This document shows positions 1 through 11,000 of a stretch of 64,000 nt of DNA, piece by piece. Position 1 is the first letter of the stretch. Each line of letters starts with the position of its first letter. The position numbers and the translations under genes are program-made. The stretch is from Caprella mutica (Eukaryota; Arthropoda; Malacostraca; Amphipoda; Caprellidae): contig CANNZV010000930.1 in assembly GCA_947561585.1 (NCBI GenBank), positions 85,657 to 149,656 on the forward strand, read 5' to 3'. The notes under the pieces were generated by a model that made no database searches, had not been told where the DNA came from, and worked only from the letters and a program-made list of their open reading frames with translations.

Positions 1-1395
1 TAGAATGATACAAGGTGTAACATTGGTGAATGTTCATACTAAATTTTATAAATATAACCATGAGATGTACTGTTGAATTGCTGGGTAAATTATATCCCTA
101 GTGCGAATTCGTGCGATTGAACTAATTATTAGCAATATGAGTACTACTCAAATGAGTTTAGCAGCGCATGTTCACTTAATAATTACGATATAAACTTAGA
201 TGCGAGACCTCAATTGGGTAATTAGAATTTCAAAGTGAAGCTCCTGCTGATATGAAGTAGGACAAGTATCACACCATATCTAAGGATATTTAGAGATTGT
301 TAGTTCTGTTAGGCTATGTTGTTTAAAGCGCCTTTTTCGAAATGCTTAATGGGATTCAGGGCGAAAAGATGCAGTAGAAAATTAAATTAAGTGTACTGCA
401 CCATGGGAGGAAACTTATATTGCATAGGGGGCAAAATCAGTTTAGTGGTTGTTTAAATTAATTGTTTCATTTACTATTGTTTAAAGAGTTTTTTTTATGT
501 AGGATAAGTAAAGATAGATATTAAAGATAATAAATGAAAATTTCATGTATTTTCTGCATTCGTAAACACTTTGCTCTCGAGGCTACACATTAAGGTTACT
601 TTTTTATGAAGTTCTTTGTAACTAATAAACTATATTCATGTGGTCTCAAACAACAGTTAAATGAATTTAATTCAGACAGTTTTTGACAATATCCAATTGT
701 TGGGTTTACAAATGATGTTTGAATCCAAGTTCTCTCTTTGAAGATAGATGCAAGATAATATCACCACTTTTCAGACATAATCCTCCCGTATGTCAAACTC
801 TTAAAATTTATTTACTCCTTGTACGGTTTTTTCATGACTAAATCATTGATCCAGGTCTCTTCAAGAGGGGATGCATCAGTTGGCTTGACGAAAAGGAAGA
901 ACCTTCCCAATTGACAAAGTAGAAGAACCATAATGCCACTATAAAATAAGTAGTCTCTCTACTCTAATTTTATTTTGGTGTTTAATATTTTTTATGCTCA
1001 CAGAAGCAATTCGAAGTCAAACTATTTATAATCAAATATTTCAACAATCAGGCTTATCAATTATCAGGCTTATCCAAATATAATTTGAGTAGTTTTGGTG
1101 TTCTTTATTCTTAAGCAATTACTAAATTACTCTCATATTAAACAGGATGGAATGATTGTGGCTCTGCGATGAGAAGAGAAACGCAAAGGCATTGCAGCAA
1201 AAAATTATTTATGGTTTATCTTAATAAATATTGTAAACGTCTATTGCTTAGCTTTAATATATTATTAAAATAATTGTTACTATATTACTTTCAATTTATA
1301 ATCCATAACAAATTTCATTTATATTATGACAATTTCTATTGCTTCATCAAGTTACCGGACTGTTTCTGATGCTTTAGTGACTGGCAGTTTCCACT
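1..1395. other. AT-rich DNA without recognisable gene
   Basis: No open frame with recognisable similarity, no splice-consistent exon series, RNA gene or clear repeat was seen in this stretch. It is ordinary AT-rich intergenic or intronic DNA. Confidence 0.5.
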
Positions 1396-1427
1396 AATTT
1401 ATATCATCTGATAGTTTACAATAATAT

Positions 1428-1602
1428 TTCCTGACAGTTTACAAAGTAGTAGTTTAATTCCTGACTGTTTCTGATTATAGTGCCTGGCAGTTTCCCCCAA
1501 ATATTTCCTCTGACAGTTTATACTATAATTTACTGACAGTTTACAAAGTAGTTTAATTCCTGACTGCTTCTGATTATAGTGTCTGACAGTTTCCAACAGT
1601 TT
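1428..1602. repeat. Two-copy ~100-bp tandem repeat
   Basis: Two adjacent imperfect copies, near 1428-1506 and 1529-1602, each contain CTGACAGTTTACAAAGTAG, then TTTAATTCCTGACTG, then TTCTGATTATAGTG. Scattered half motifs (CTGGCAGTTTCC, CTGACAGTTT) precede them. The short open frame across the block is a by-product of the repeat. Confidence 0.6.
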
Positions 1603-1772
1603 TCCCGTATCCAACAATGAAATCAGTACTTATTCTGTAGTTAAATTCACTCCACTTAACGATCTCTTTAACATCCTGTGTAATTTATAGTTTCACAGAT
1701 ATAACTATTTCCTTATTTCGTATGATGGTGTAGTTAAATTTACTCACCAGTGCATAAACTTGTAGACCACCG

Positions 1773-2045
1773 ATGCTAATCAGAAGCTGTTGTGACCAAA
1801 GTACTCTTAAGCAATGCGATCCAGAAACAAATACAACTACGAACAACTTACAAGACACTGACAAACAGCTGAAGCAACGAACACGTTGTGAAGAAATTAC
1901 GAGACCGGTCTCATCAATCACAGAGCAAATCACGACCCATCTATCACCAATGCTACAATTGAACTGCCCGGCGCATGAGACTGCTCCAATGCACTCGCAG
2001 CTCTCCCCAAAACGACAACAAAAATTACCCCAAAGCATGAAATAA
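1773..2045 (+). CDS. Hypothetical Thr/Gln/Cys-rich ORF or exon
   Basis: Not recognised. An open frame on the plus strand is richer in GC than its surroundings and translates to a polar Thr- and Gln-rich peptide of about 90 residues with five cysteines, including a Cys-Cys pair near the start (SCCDQ). It ends at a TAA at 2043-2045. A possible splice acceptor (GCTAATCAG) sits near 1782, so it could be a terminal exon. The opposite strand is also open and Cys-rich over the same bases. With only one isolated exon-sized frame and no partner exons, coding status is uncertain. It could equally be part of a transposon. Confidence 0.2.
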   Translation: MLIRSCCDQSTLKQCDPETNTTTNNLQDTDKQLKQRTRCEEITRPVSSITEQITTHLSPMLQLNCPAHETAPMHSQLSPKRQQKLPQSMK

Positions 2046-2149
2046 CACTACAGATGGTATTGGAAATTATCAGGCTCAGTGTTTGGAAATTATTGTCTGA
2101 TGATTTTTACCTGACTTGGGAATGGAGAATTTTCAACATGACATAAGGT

Positions 2150-2222
2150 CATATGGAGAAGTCTACTGTGGAAAAGACCGGTGGGGAAAAGACCGGTGTG
2201 GAAAAGACCGACGGGGAATAAT
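2150..2222 (+). repeat. Short cluster of 15-bp units (GGTGGGGAAAAGACC)
   Basis: Four imperfect units of about 15 bp, reading GTGGAAAAGACCG or GGGGAAAAGACCG and ending in ACGGGGAATAATCCG. The complement (GGTCTTTTCCCCACC) has the same layout as the large minisatellites elsewhere in the window. Confidence 0.6.
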
Positions 2223-2230
2223 CCGTTTCC

Positions 2231-2417
2231 CATAAGAAAAACACGATATTACATTATAGTTATTTAATTTTTATTTTTGTTGGTATCACTGATATCTGCA
2301 TGCAATGATGCAGATATCAGTGATACCAATTAAAATAAAAATTAAATGCCAATTGTAATATCGTGTTTTTCTTATATGATCGAAAATGTGAAACTGACCA
2401 TATACTCAGAACATACC
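2231..2417. mobile_element. Foldback MITE-like element, 70-bp arms
   Basis: A long inverted repeat. The left arm begins ATAAGAAAAACACGATATTA and the right arm is its near complement ending TCGTGTTTTTCTTAT. The arms meet at a palindrome containing GATATCTGCAT/ATGCAGATATC, flanked by GGTATCA/TGATACC. The right side continues into a tail (ATGATCGAAAATGTGAAACT) that recurs at 5.9, 60.0, 62.7 and 62.8 kb, so this is one member of a dispersed family with no coding capacity. Confidence 0.8.
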
Positions 2418-3480
2418 TTACTACGTTCATTAAATACTTAAAATAATGTTTATTGCCAATTGAAATGCCTTCACTGTTTGAATAAAATAAAGCAGTATGC
2501 CATCCAAAATAGTTTCCTATGACAAGATCACTGAAAGAAAATATTTCATGGCTAACTCATCTATTATGTAGTTAATAATTTAAAATATATAGCGAGATGT
2601 GGTATGCTTCAACTTAAAATAATAAATATAGATAGGTAAAATATTCTGAAAATAAATCAAAATAATTAATAATTCAAGCAGCCATCATTTTGATATCTAA
2701 GGCATGAATGAAGTAGAAGAAATATTTCAATTTGAATTTCACCGAATACGAAAACGTATATGTTCTGCGCAATTTGCCGATTTGCATGCACAATCTCGAG
2801 AATGTGCTGAGCGTTTTTAGGATCTTGAAAATATGCATCGCATGCAAAATTATGAATTGTTTTCATAATTTTTTATTCAATAATTGAAAAACTGTATTTT
2901 GTAAAGGGCGGACTTTAGTTAGGACTGATATTGGCGAAGCTCTTCTTCCCCTTTTTGTTATTTTATTATCATTCTAGTAACATATTAATATTTTAATAAT
3001 TTTGTATATATGTATATAATAAGAATCATATATATTTTTTTAATCAAATATAGTACTCGAAATTCCTTGTCCACTAGCCCATTTAAATTTAATAGTATTC
3101 CATTCAGCAGTTCCTTGTCAGATACCTTTCAAAACTACAAACTAATGTCTACAATTAGCTCGCATCCTTCATTTTTAACTATTTTTATTAGTGCAGTCAT
3201 AGCTACAAGATATGTTCCATCCAGTTTTAACTTTTTCACTATAATAATCTGAGTGTGTGTGTGTTTTCTTGTTTTAATTATTTTAGCACATAGATTCCCA
3301 ATAGGTGACACAGTATACAACTAATTTTAACAACTCCTAATAAACTCTTTATTTTAAATACTCAAAATTTAGATTTAATAGTAGGATTAATAAAGGAAAT
3401 AAATGTCAGGAACTGTATTTTAAATGTGTATTTAGATAGATTTGTAGTTTTAATGTATATATTTCTCTTAATTACAGTTA
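2418..3480. other. AT-rich DNA, no gene seen
   Basis: Contains only short open frames typical of AT-rich DNA and a short GT-rich tract near 3250. No exon, RNA gene or element was recognised. Confidence 0.5.
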
Positions 3481-3486
3481 CTGCAC

Positions 3487-3532
3487 AATGCCTGAAGATG
3501 CTTTGAGGAATAAAGCGAAATATTGCAATAAA
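3487..3532 (+). other. Hammerhead-like core sequence
   Basis: CTGAAGA is followed by a stem (GCTTT ... AAAGC) and GAAA, matching the conserved CUGANGA-stem II-GAAA core order of hammerhead ribozymes. A short palindrome, TATTGCAATA, follows in the stem III position. The expected cleavage-site UH after stem III and a convincing stem I are not seen, so activity is doubtful. Similar cores occur in tails of dispersed elements. Confidence 0.3.
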
Positions 3533-3960
3533 AAATTATTATCCACTGGTTATTAAAAATTATCTTACGTACCTCTCCAAATAATATTAAAAGCCAATAC
3601 AGAAATATAGAACGAAAATCCATCAAATTAACCGAAAATCAATGCTACCTATCGTTCAATACCTGCTGCATTAATAATAACCTGCTGCCCACTTATACAA
3701 ATATACAGTCTTTCATTGTTTGTAACTGTGATGAAAAAGTTTAAAGTCGTGCATTTATTAAATGTTTTAAAATCCAACCATAGCTTAACTCTCACTTAGT
3801 ATAGGAGAGAATTAATATATACTTAGACTTTTATAATTATTGTGCTACATTTAACAAACCGCAATTTTATGTTCTATGAAATGTTTTTGGTAGTAGGGTA
3901 TTATGCTCCAAGTTATTGGTTGGTTCTACAATTTCGGACACGTCAGAAAAATATATTGTT
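3533..3960. other. AT-rich DNA, no gene seen
   Basis: No supported feature. This is the left flank of the transposon that begins at 3961. Confidence 0.5.
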
Positions 3961-5314
3961 GGGGAAGGTGGTCATCAATGGGACAAAAACACAAAAGGAT
4001 AGATATTTCATTTACTATGATCAAAATATGAACAACAAAAAAAACATACCTAATATGGATATTCCTTTATAGAATGAAACTAACTAGAATGCTATCACAT
4101 TTTCTGTTGACTAGAAAAAAATTAAATAAAAAACAAAAATAATTGTCCCATTGTATAAGAGTACTGGTGAACAATGGGACAGTTCATTCAACTATTATAT
4201 TGTTGAAGGTATACTTGAATTTCAAGTACGAATTATCTCTTTATGTTATCCCACACTTAGTTGGTTCATACAATATCAGTTCAATTACCTCTAGCTTCAC
4301 TGGTTCCATCCTTTCAGGAACATTTGAAAAATGAGACTCATTGCACTTGAATCTTCGCCTTACATCAATATTTCGTATTCATCTTTTTCTTCCTTTGGCT
4401 TAGTAAATTACACCAACAGAATACGTTTTAGAAGTCTCATCAATTTCTACAAGAACATAAATCTTTATTTCCAACGTTTTCCGTAGAGGTTTAAGTTCAT
4501 CAAGTGAGCATATCTTCGTCCACTTCTTTAGACGAATGTATCAGTTAGATTAAGAGTTATGTACCAGACCAAGAACAAGTTTACAGGACATTTACGGATA
4601 CTTTATAGTTTATGAGATTTCGAAGGCCTTTTTTGTGGCACCGTCAATAAGCTCTTCTTTCTCTGGTGTATCCGTTGCAATTACGCTGCGTCTTTTTCTT
4701 TTATCATGAGAAATTTGTTTTATATGCTGTGCTTTATGATGACCTCAGATTGGTAAAGCCCTTGAACATGGTCGAAAGTCCCGCTTCAGCTGGAACTTCT
4801 GTTTCTATGTACAAGAAGCCCTGAAGCTATAGTTCACGTTATTGTACCAAAAATAGGTATTTATTGATTCATATGGAATAACTAGACAGTTTGGTTGACA
4901 GTATGTCACTGTTCCATTGTTAACCAAATTTACTGTCCCAATGATCACATAACGCCATTGTGAAAACATATGGGTATAGTGGTTCAACTACAAAAGTTAA
5001 CAGGCAATCTTTTCATATAATCATATTTTACATATTATTTAATATTCTGGAAAAATGCCGTAGGTATAATATGTTAAATTAACAAATTTATAACAATTGA
5101 AACACAGTACGAAAAATTTAGTTTTCCCACCTCTAAAACATGTTTTCGCTTTTAAGCAGAGCTGACTGCACCCCAACCGCTGAATGCAATGCGAGTGAAT
5201 GCACTGAAGTGTGCCTAATTTACCATTAAGAGGTTGTTAAAAATTACTCTCAAATAAAAAAGTTATTGGGCATGTCCCATTGTTCCCAGTGTCCCATTGA
5301 TGACCACCTTCCCC
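3961..5314 (-). mobile_element. DNA transposon remnant with 24-bp perfect TIRs
   Basis: The ends are exact inverted repeats of 24 bp: 3961-3984 starts GGGGAAGGTGGTCATC and 5291-5314 is its complement. The right end is followed by TA; the left flank has TT where TA would be expected. Several subterminal copies of CCCATTG/CAATGGG occur inside both ends. The interior keeps degenerate minus-strand coding sequence (see 4250-4790). A second, opposite-orientation copy lies at 20785-22966. A TA target and a DDE-type protein tail would fit the Tc1/mariner-pogo group, but the family is inferred. Confidence 0.75.
4250..4790 (-). pseudogene. Transposon protein C-terminal fragment (pogo/Tigger-like?)
   Basis: Reading the minus strand, degenerate frames give a basic stretch (HDKRKRRSVIATDTPEKEEL). 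Further on come a YVLVEIDETSKTYSVG-like segment, an RRRFKCNESHF segment and a LILYEPTKCG-like tail. From memory of the family, a basic 'TDTPEK' segment followed by a 'DYVLV.F....YYVGQI' segment is typical of the C-terminal part of insect and other invertebrate DDE transposon proteins. Stops and frameshifts interrupt it, and no catalytic core is recognisable. The same segments recur in the copy at 20.8-22.6 kb, where YELVEFDLISKTYSVGQI is intact. The function is only as a transposon relic. Confidence 0.45.
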
Positions 5315-5321
5315 TAATTAT

Positions 5322-5455
5322 TATTTAACTTCTATTCTAATTGGTATCATGAAGACCAATTGAAATAAAAGTTAAATAATGATTATTATATACAGATTTT
5401 CAAAGACGTGTTCAAAGATATGGAACCGTGCAATAACACGGAACTAACCCTAAAA
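5322..5455. mobile_element. Foldback MITE-like element (short copy)
   Basis: Inverted arms ATTATTTAACTTC and GAAGTTAAATAAT-like sequence flank GGTATCATGAAGACC. They are followed by a diverged tail (GATATGGAACCGTGCAATAA, then GGAACTAACCCT). It matches the family seen at 2231 and 62578. Confidence 0.55.
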
Positions 5456-5459
5456 TAGA

Positions 5460-5925
5460 ACATGTTTAATTTCTGAACCAATTGCTTCTAAAAACCTCAT
5501 CTGGATTATAATTTTGATGTTTTTTTCAGTTACCGTGAAATAATCACAAAAAATTGTCTCCGTTTTCTATGGCTACGAACGGTTCTTATTTCTAAACATA
5601 ACTCAGAATAAGAACCACTTTTGTTAAAGTGAGTTGTACTTAAAGCGAGGCCTGCCTGTAAGAATAGTCACACTTTTTTCAAATTTGCAGGAAAAGAGTG
5701 ACAAAATCAAAATACTGAAAATCTAAAAAACAATACACATTAAGTTTTGATTGTTAATTGTAATACCTCTGAATATAATCCATGTTTGACTAGATACTTG
5801 GTAGACGAATAAAATATTTGTTAAACTATGTAATTTAAAGAGGGCGTTGTAGCGATCTGCAGTCTGCTAGAGCGGACAATTTTTGAAATGTTGCCAGCTG
5901 TATGAGCTCTACCTGCTTATGTATA
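5460..5925. other. No gene seen
   Basis: AT-rich DNA between two foldback-family fragments. No exon or RNA gene was recognised. Confidence 0.45.
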
Positions 5926-5929
5926 TTTT

Positions 5930-5988
5930 TCTTATATGATCGACAATATGGAACTGGTCGATAACTCGGAACTCACCCCAGTGAAACA
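5930..5988 (+). mobile_element. Foldback-family right-end fragment
   Basis: TTCTTATATGATCGACAATA followed by GGAACTGGTCGATAACTCGG and ACTCACCCC is the right terminus of the same small TIR family found complete at 62578-62779. No left end is nearby. Confidence 0.6.
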
Positions 5989-6119
5989 TATTCCCAAGTG
6001 TGAGTTCAAAAGGATTGTTGTACAGAGCTGTTACAAATTGTATTGTTCAAAATATCAAAAATGCTTCAGTCTAAAATTATTTTGATAAAGATACTAGAAT
6101 ATCCTAATTCTAAACCATT

Positions 6120-7020
6120 CAAGAGGACTATGCTAACAGTACTCGCAAAGTGACATGGCTTTCGAACCAATCTGACCCTCAGAAATTTCTGATTTTCCTG
6201 TCATGACCTGTGCTCCACTTTCCGAGTACTGAGAGTGTCTGAGTACTGAGACGTTACACCAGAAAAGTCCTGTATCGCATATTGTCATCTAGCGTGTAAT
6301 AAGATCATGCTGGGTGGGCGCTAAATCATGTACATTTAAAATCGCTGTAACTATTTTAACATACGAGATGGGAATTATAAACAGAAATCATTTGGAAGTA
6401 AAGAAGTCAAATTCTATTAACTATCTTGTAAACCATGCAGTTATTTTCCAAAATGTCCACCGTCACCAGTAATACACTACATACTTCATAGGTACGAAAA
6501 GATATGTTCTTAAATGACTTTACCACACAACTTTTTTTCCGCTCTTGAAAAAAACTAATTTAACAAGATTACTAAAATTTGACTCCATTTCATTCGAATG
6601 ATCATTGTTTCAATTTCTTTTCTCATATGTAAATATTATTTGGGCAATTTTGAAACGTGTAGTTTTTTAGATCCTAAACTGTAAATTCTGTTCCTGTACA
6701 AATATATAATGTAAATATTCAATACAAATGCAAAGGCACTCACCACTATCCAAAACATGGACCAAAGTACCTACTAGCGCTTCCTTTATCGGTGTGACAG
6801 GTGTAAGTGCTCGACAGAGATTTTACCATGTTACTAACTACAAGAGAGGAGAAACTTGTTAATTTTGAATCGAACGACCCCACATTGCTTGGTGATACGA
6901 AATATGGGTCCATCAATGTCTCTACATAACCGTCAGTTCTCTGCACATTCTGAATTTCCGAATACTATGAGTGTGCGAGTACCTCGATGTTCACCTTAAA
7001 ATAATAATCAATCTTATTTC
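6120..7020 (-). repeat. Partial segmental duplication of the Ig-exon region
   Basis: This block is a diverged copy of 10294-11660. Shared landmarks in the same order are AATCTGACCCTCAGAAATTT, CTCCACTTTCCGAGTACTGA, GTCATCTAGCGTG and then an Ig half-domain exon followed by CACTCACCAC. The copy at 10.3 kb holds an extra TTAA-flanked element, absent here. Duplication of an Ig exon with its flanks suggests the lectin gene belonged to a local family. Confidence 0.75.
6744..6949 (-). pseudogene. Broken Ig half-domain exon (paralogue of exon 3)
   Basis: The minus strand encodes the second half of an Ig domain, with SLVVSNMVKSLSSTYTCHTD matching the intact exon at 11335-11542 and keeping the second core cysteine in TYTC. 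Relative to the intact exon it carries a four-base insertion after the GSAS codons, which shifts the frame and brings a stop just before the donor. The core tryptophan of ISW is replaced by unrelated sequence at the 5' side. An acceptor-like CAG (6950-6952) and a GTGAGT donor (6738-6743) remain. No lectin exons were found downstream. It is best read as a decayed paralogous exon; an alternative is a diversified exon using another donor. Confidence 0.65.
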
Positions 7021-7700
7021 TATTTCTTTCGTAAGAGTTTTGATTACTTAATGGTCCTCACCAGCCTACGGAAAAAATGAGTTTATCACATAATATTATA
7101 GAACTATGGTCTGTGATAATTAATCTGCTAACCGCATAAAATTAGGTTCAGTATATATTTGTTTATTTACTTTTAAAGTTTTTAACACTCTGTGCACAAC
7201 GATTATCTGAAACACTAATATGACGCTGAAGAAAAAGATTGTACACACTTTGTTTTGATTTCTAATTTGAAATTTATAAAAAATCATTCATTTATGTTCG
7301 GCTTTCGTCTATACTCTAGGGTATAAATTATTCCCTTGAGTATTTAAAGGGGCAGTACAGTCATATATTGTTTTAATAATTTTAATGTCAAACAATTGCT
7401 TAACCCTAGTAACCTAGCCTATAAAAGTTAGCTCAGTAACCTAGTGACTGGTCCGTGCGCACCAATCCTCACTAAAACTGTTATAAAATCTTAACAAATT
7501 GACTTTTCAATATTTCTTCTTCATAAAAACCTCTATTTGGTATTTACTCATCCATTAGTATACTCCAAAGAATAATATATTATCTGTTTAAAATAAAATT
7601 AACCAGCAAAGATAGGAAACAAATTTTTCTTAGGTTTTCTAACTATTTGTGTCAAGGCCATTTTCACCACCCATAAATATAATCCTTATAACTTCGCACA
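7021..7700. other. Intergenic DNA downstream of the lectin gene
   Basis: No exon or element was recognised. AT-rich sequence between the 3' end of the Ig-lectin gene and the broken Ig exon. Confidence 0.45.
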
Positions 7701-7703
7701 AAC

Positions 7704-7709
7704 TTTATT
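7704..7709 (-). promoter_or_regulatory. Candidate polyadenylation signal AATAAA
   Basis: TTTATT on the plus strand is AATAAA on the minus strand, about 220 bases after the stop codon of the Ig-lectin gene. In AT-rich DNA the hexamer is common, so the assignment rests on position only. Confidence 0.35.
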
Positions 7710-7927
7710 GTTGTGACCCCATAAAAGTGAAGGAAAGAAAAAAACAGCAGACATTGAATTTTAATTCATAAAATTTTTAATGATATGCTAGTAGTAGATA
7801 ACATTTTTTAGTGAAGGGTAAAAACATGGTTAAAACAAGTTTCAATAGTTGTAAATAGAGATGAACACAAGTTAAGTATTACATTTCATTCATTTCTCGA
7901 AAACTATTCCCCTAATAACGTGACGAA

Positions 7928-8080
7928 TCAGAGAGTTGGCTGTTCGCAAAGGAAGTTGTACTTCCAAGAATTACACTCCGTAGCTGTTGAGGGACTAATG
8001 CCACCTCTATCGACTCTAGACAGGTAACCGCAGGAGGATAGTCTCGCAATATCGGTGTGCCTCCACAACATTGGTGAAAG
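7928..8080 (-). CDS. Ig-lectin gene exon 6: CTLD C-terminal part and stop
   Basis: The acceptor is TTCTCTTGCAG. It encodes 50 residues including SSCGYLSRV, TECNSWKYNFLCEQPTL and a TGA stop. The spaced Cys...Cys..W....F.CE pattern is the classic end of a C-type lectin domain. No WND sits before the penultimate Cys. Confidence 0.85.
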   Translation of the reverse strand, partial: LSPMLWRHTDIARLSSCGYLSRVDRGGISPSTATECNSWKYNFLCEQPTL

Positions 8081-11000
8081 CTGCAAGAGAAACGTCAAAA
8101 TAAGAAATGTTTTGATAGAAGGTGGTGTCTGATATTAATTTTGAAAAGTACTTATAAAATATATTTAGATTCAATTTTAGTTATGTTCAGAGTATTTACT
8201 GCTCAATGAAACTAAAAGGAAAGATGTTTTCTTGTAATCAAATGAGAGAAGGAGGTACAGTATAAACTGTTGCAATTTGTAACGGATTGTCTTAACTTTT
8301 CGATTATCATGTTTATCCATTTAACGCTACTTGCTGTTTTTAATAATAGAATATTTTCATTTACCTGAGCATCATTATTCAGTGCACCGAACCTGCTGTT
8401 ACTCTCATCAATCAAAGCGTGTCCAGTCCACATTTGAAACTGGTAATGTGTAGGGCCTGAAAATGTAGAAAATAAGACATTGTTAATTTCAATGTGTTTT
8501 TCAATAATAGAAATATAAGTGTTTTGAATTCATGTTAAATTACGACTGTATTTTCGACTGTAATCACCGATTGTAAGCCGATAATCAGTGACTATAATTT
8601 CCGACTGGGAGATTATTCTAACCTGACTTTTGAAGATTGAGCAAGAAGGACACCAAATCCTTGACATCTTTGAAAGTGATGAGAGTGCTGGTTCTAAAGT
8701 AACAATCATTATGTGCGTCTCTCCAATTCTTCTTTTCATTGCTGTAGTAGAGACACTTACCATGGACCAACTCGAAATTTTCTGAACATCTTTCTTTTGT
8801 AGTGTTTGGTGACTTAATTGAAGAGACAATTGGAGGTGATTCTGAAAGGTAGGATAGCAATTGCAGTTTATTGAGGATTTTATCAATTCTTTACTTTTCG
8901 TCCTACAAAATAGATTTAACAAATAATTGTCTTTATCCAATATATTACGTTTGAGTTTAAAAAGGATCATTAGATAAGAGTAGTAGGTAATATTAGAGAA
9001 AATAACATATTTCAGAAATATAAGAATGATCCATCGTCTTTCGTCGGACATTTCCGATAGTGTCTTTATTATGATATTTTACGATAAAATACCATCAATA
9101 TTTACCGTAATGGACAATAACAGACGATCTACCTATTGTTAATTTCTAATCGTATTTAATTCAGTATTAATATTTATAACTTCTTTTAAATTACTGTTTA
9201 ATTTTTCTATTGCTAATATATCGTAAAAAGTCATAAAGAAGTAACTAAATGTTCTATTTGATTGACTGAAGAAAATAATAACCTATTTTTATGATACCTG
9301 ATTTCAATTCTATATAATTAATGTGTAACTGGTCCATGGTTCTAGGAATTTTCGCCGTGGGAATTTTCGCCGTAGGAAAATTCGCCGTTAGGAAAATTCG
9401 CCGTGAGGAATATTCACCGTGAAGAAGAAATTATATATGACACAAATATTCAAATACCTATAAGTATTTATAAAAAATATTAATAATTATAAGGTAATAC
9501 AATTTGTTAAAAATGTAATATAAGTATTTATAATTGTAAATATTAATTATAGGTGATTATGTAATATTGTATATTTGATGAAACTATGATACCAAAAATT
9601 TATGTTAACTGTTCATATATGCAATTTATATTTTAATCAGTAATCATATAATTTTGTGTCACGTGAGGTCGCTGTATAACATTTTGAGTGTTTTGATTGG
9701 TTGACTAAATAGTCGAAGCTAATTTTTGTTAAAAATTGTTCAGTAAAGATGAATAAGATCACTAGTGATAGTCAGCTGTGTTTTGGATAATCCTAGTCGA
9801 TTTGCATCGCTTTCTCTTAAAAGTGTTAAGTGTTCCTGTGTGTTTAATATTGTGAATTTAAGATAAAGCTTTTCTAATTATTCTACTTTTCCGAGTTATT
9901 AATGGTTTCATACCTATCTAATCATTGATTTTTTTATTTACTCGGTATTACATTGTACGGTGTACCTCTTGAAATCTGAATTATTGTGCATGGCACAAAT
10001 ATTTCACGGTAGTACCTACACTGATAAGAATGCTACATTTAAAATATATCTTTTGTGAGTGTATAATATGATCTCTAAACCAAAATTCCATTCATTTCTA
10101 TTTTGAACCCATAAATATCTACGTTGCCACAATTCTAACGTAATATGAGGAATAAATATGAATATAATATGTTTAGTCATATATTATTATTTATATTATT
10201 TCCATATAGTTATTAACATACATAGAAATAAATATATTCAGTTACATTAGTATTTAAAAGTTATTTAAATATTCCTCACAGCGAATTTTCCTAATCAATC
10301 TGACCCTCAGAAATTTCTGGTTGTCCTGTCAGGACCTGTGCTCCACTTTCCGAGTACTGAGAGTGTCTGAGTACTGCGTCGTTACGCCAGAAAGTTCTGT
10401 ATCGCATATTGTCATCTAGCGTGCAATGTGATCATACAGGGTGGGCGCTAAATAATCTACATTATAATATCACCGTAACTATAACATACGAGATGGAAAA
10501 TATAAACAAAAATCATTTGGAAGAAAAGAAGTCAAATTTTACTAACTATCTTGTTTAACCAGTTATTTTCCAAAGTGCCCATCGTCACCAGTAACACACT
10601 TCTTAACCCCTTCTCCTGCAGAAACGTGTATATGTACACGTTTTCACAAAATGTTCTTTTTTTCAATCGTCGACGAGTATACTCGTCTAACACTTTACCT
10701 TCAAAAATCAACTATTTTTAGTCGTCGATTTTAACCCTTTGAAAGCCATTATGATATAAATAAACCCTATAAATGAATATGGTTTAAAGGAAGACGAGTT
10801 GACTCATTTTTGCCCACAAATGTACCGACAAAAGGTATTTTCATAAATAGCATCATAGCACTATATAGAACCAAAATATAAATATTAGTCTGAAAAAGAA
10901 AAGTTTTAACAATAATTGTTGGAGAAAGGGTTAATACGATAATTCTTTTAAATGTTTATGGAGCATTTCACATTTCTTTAAAAGGCTTTATAAAATGTAA

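Noticed and set aside
1685..2038. Minus-strand Cys-rich frame opposite the 1773-2045 ORF
   Set aside because: Hydrophobic, compositionally odd and the complement of a frame that looks more protein-like; no splice partners.
3492..3520. Functional hammerhead ribozyme
   Set aside because: The core order matches, but the cleavage-site UH and stem I are not visible, so only a hammerhead-like core is reported.
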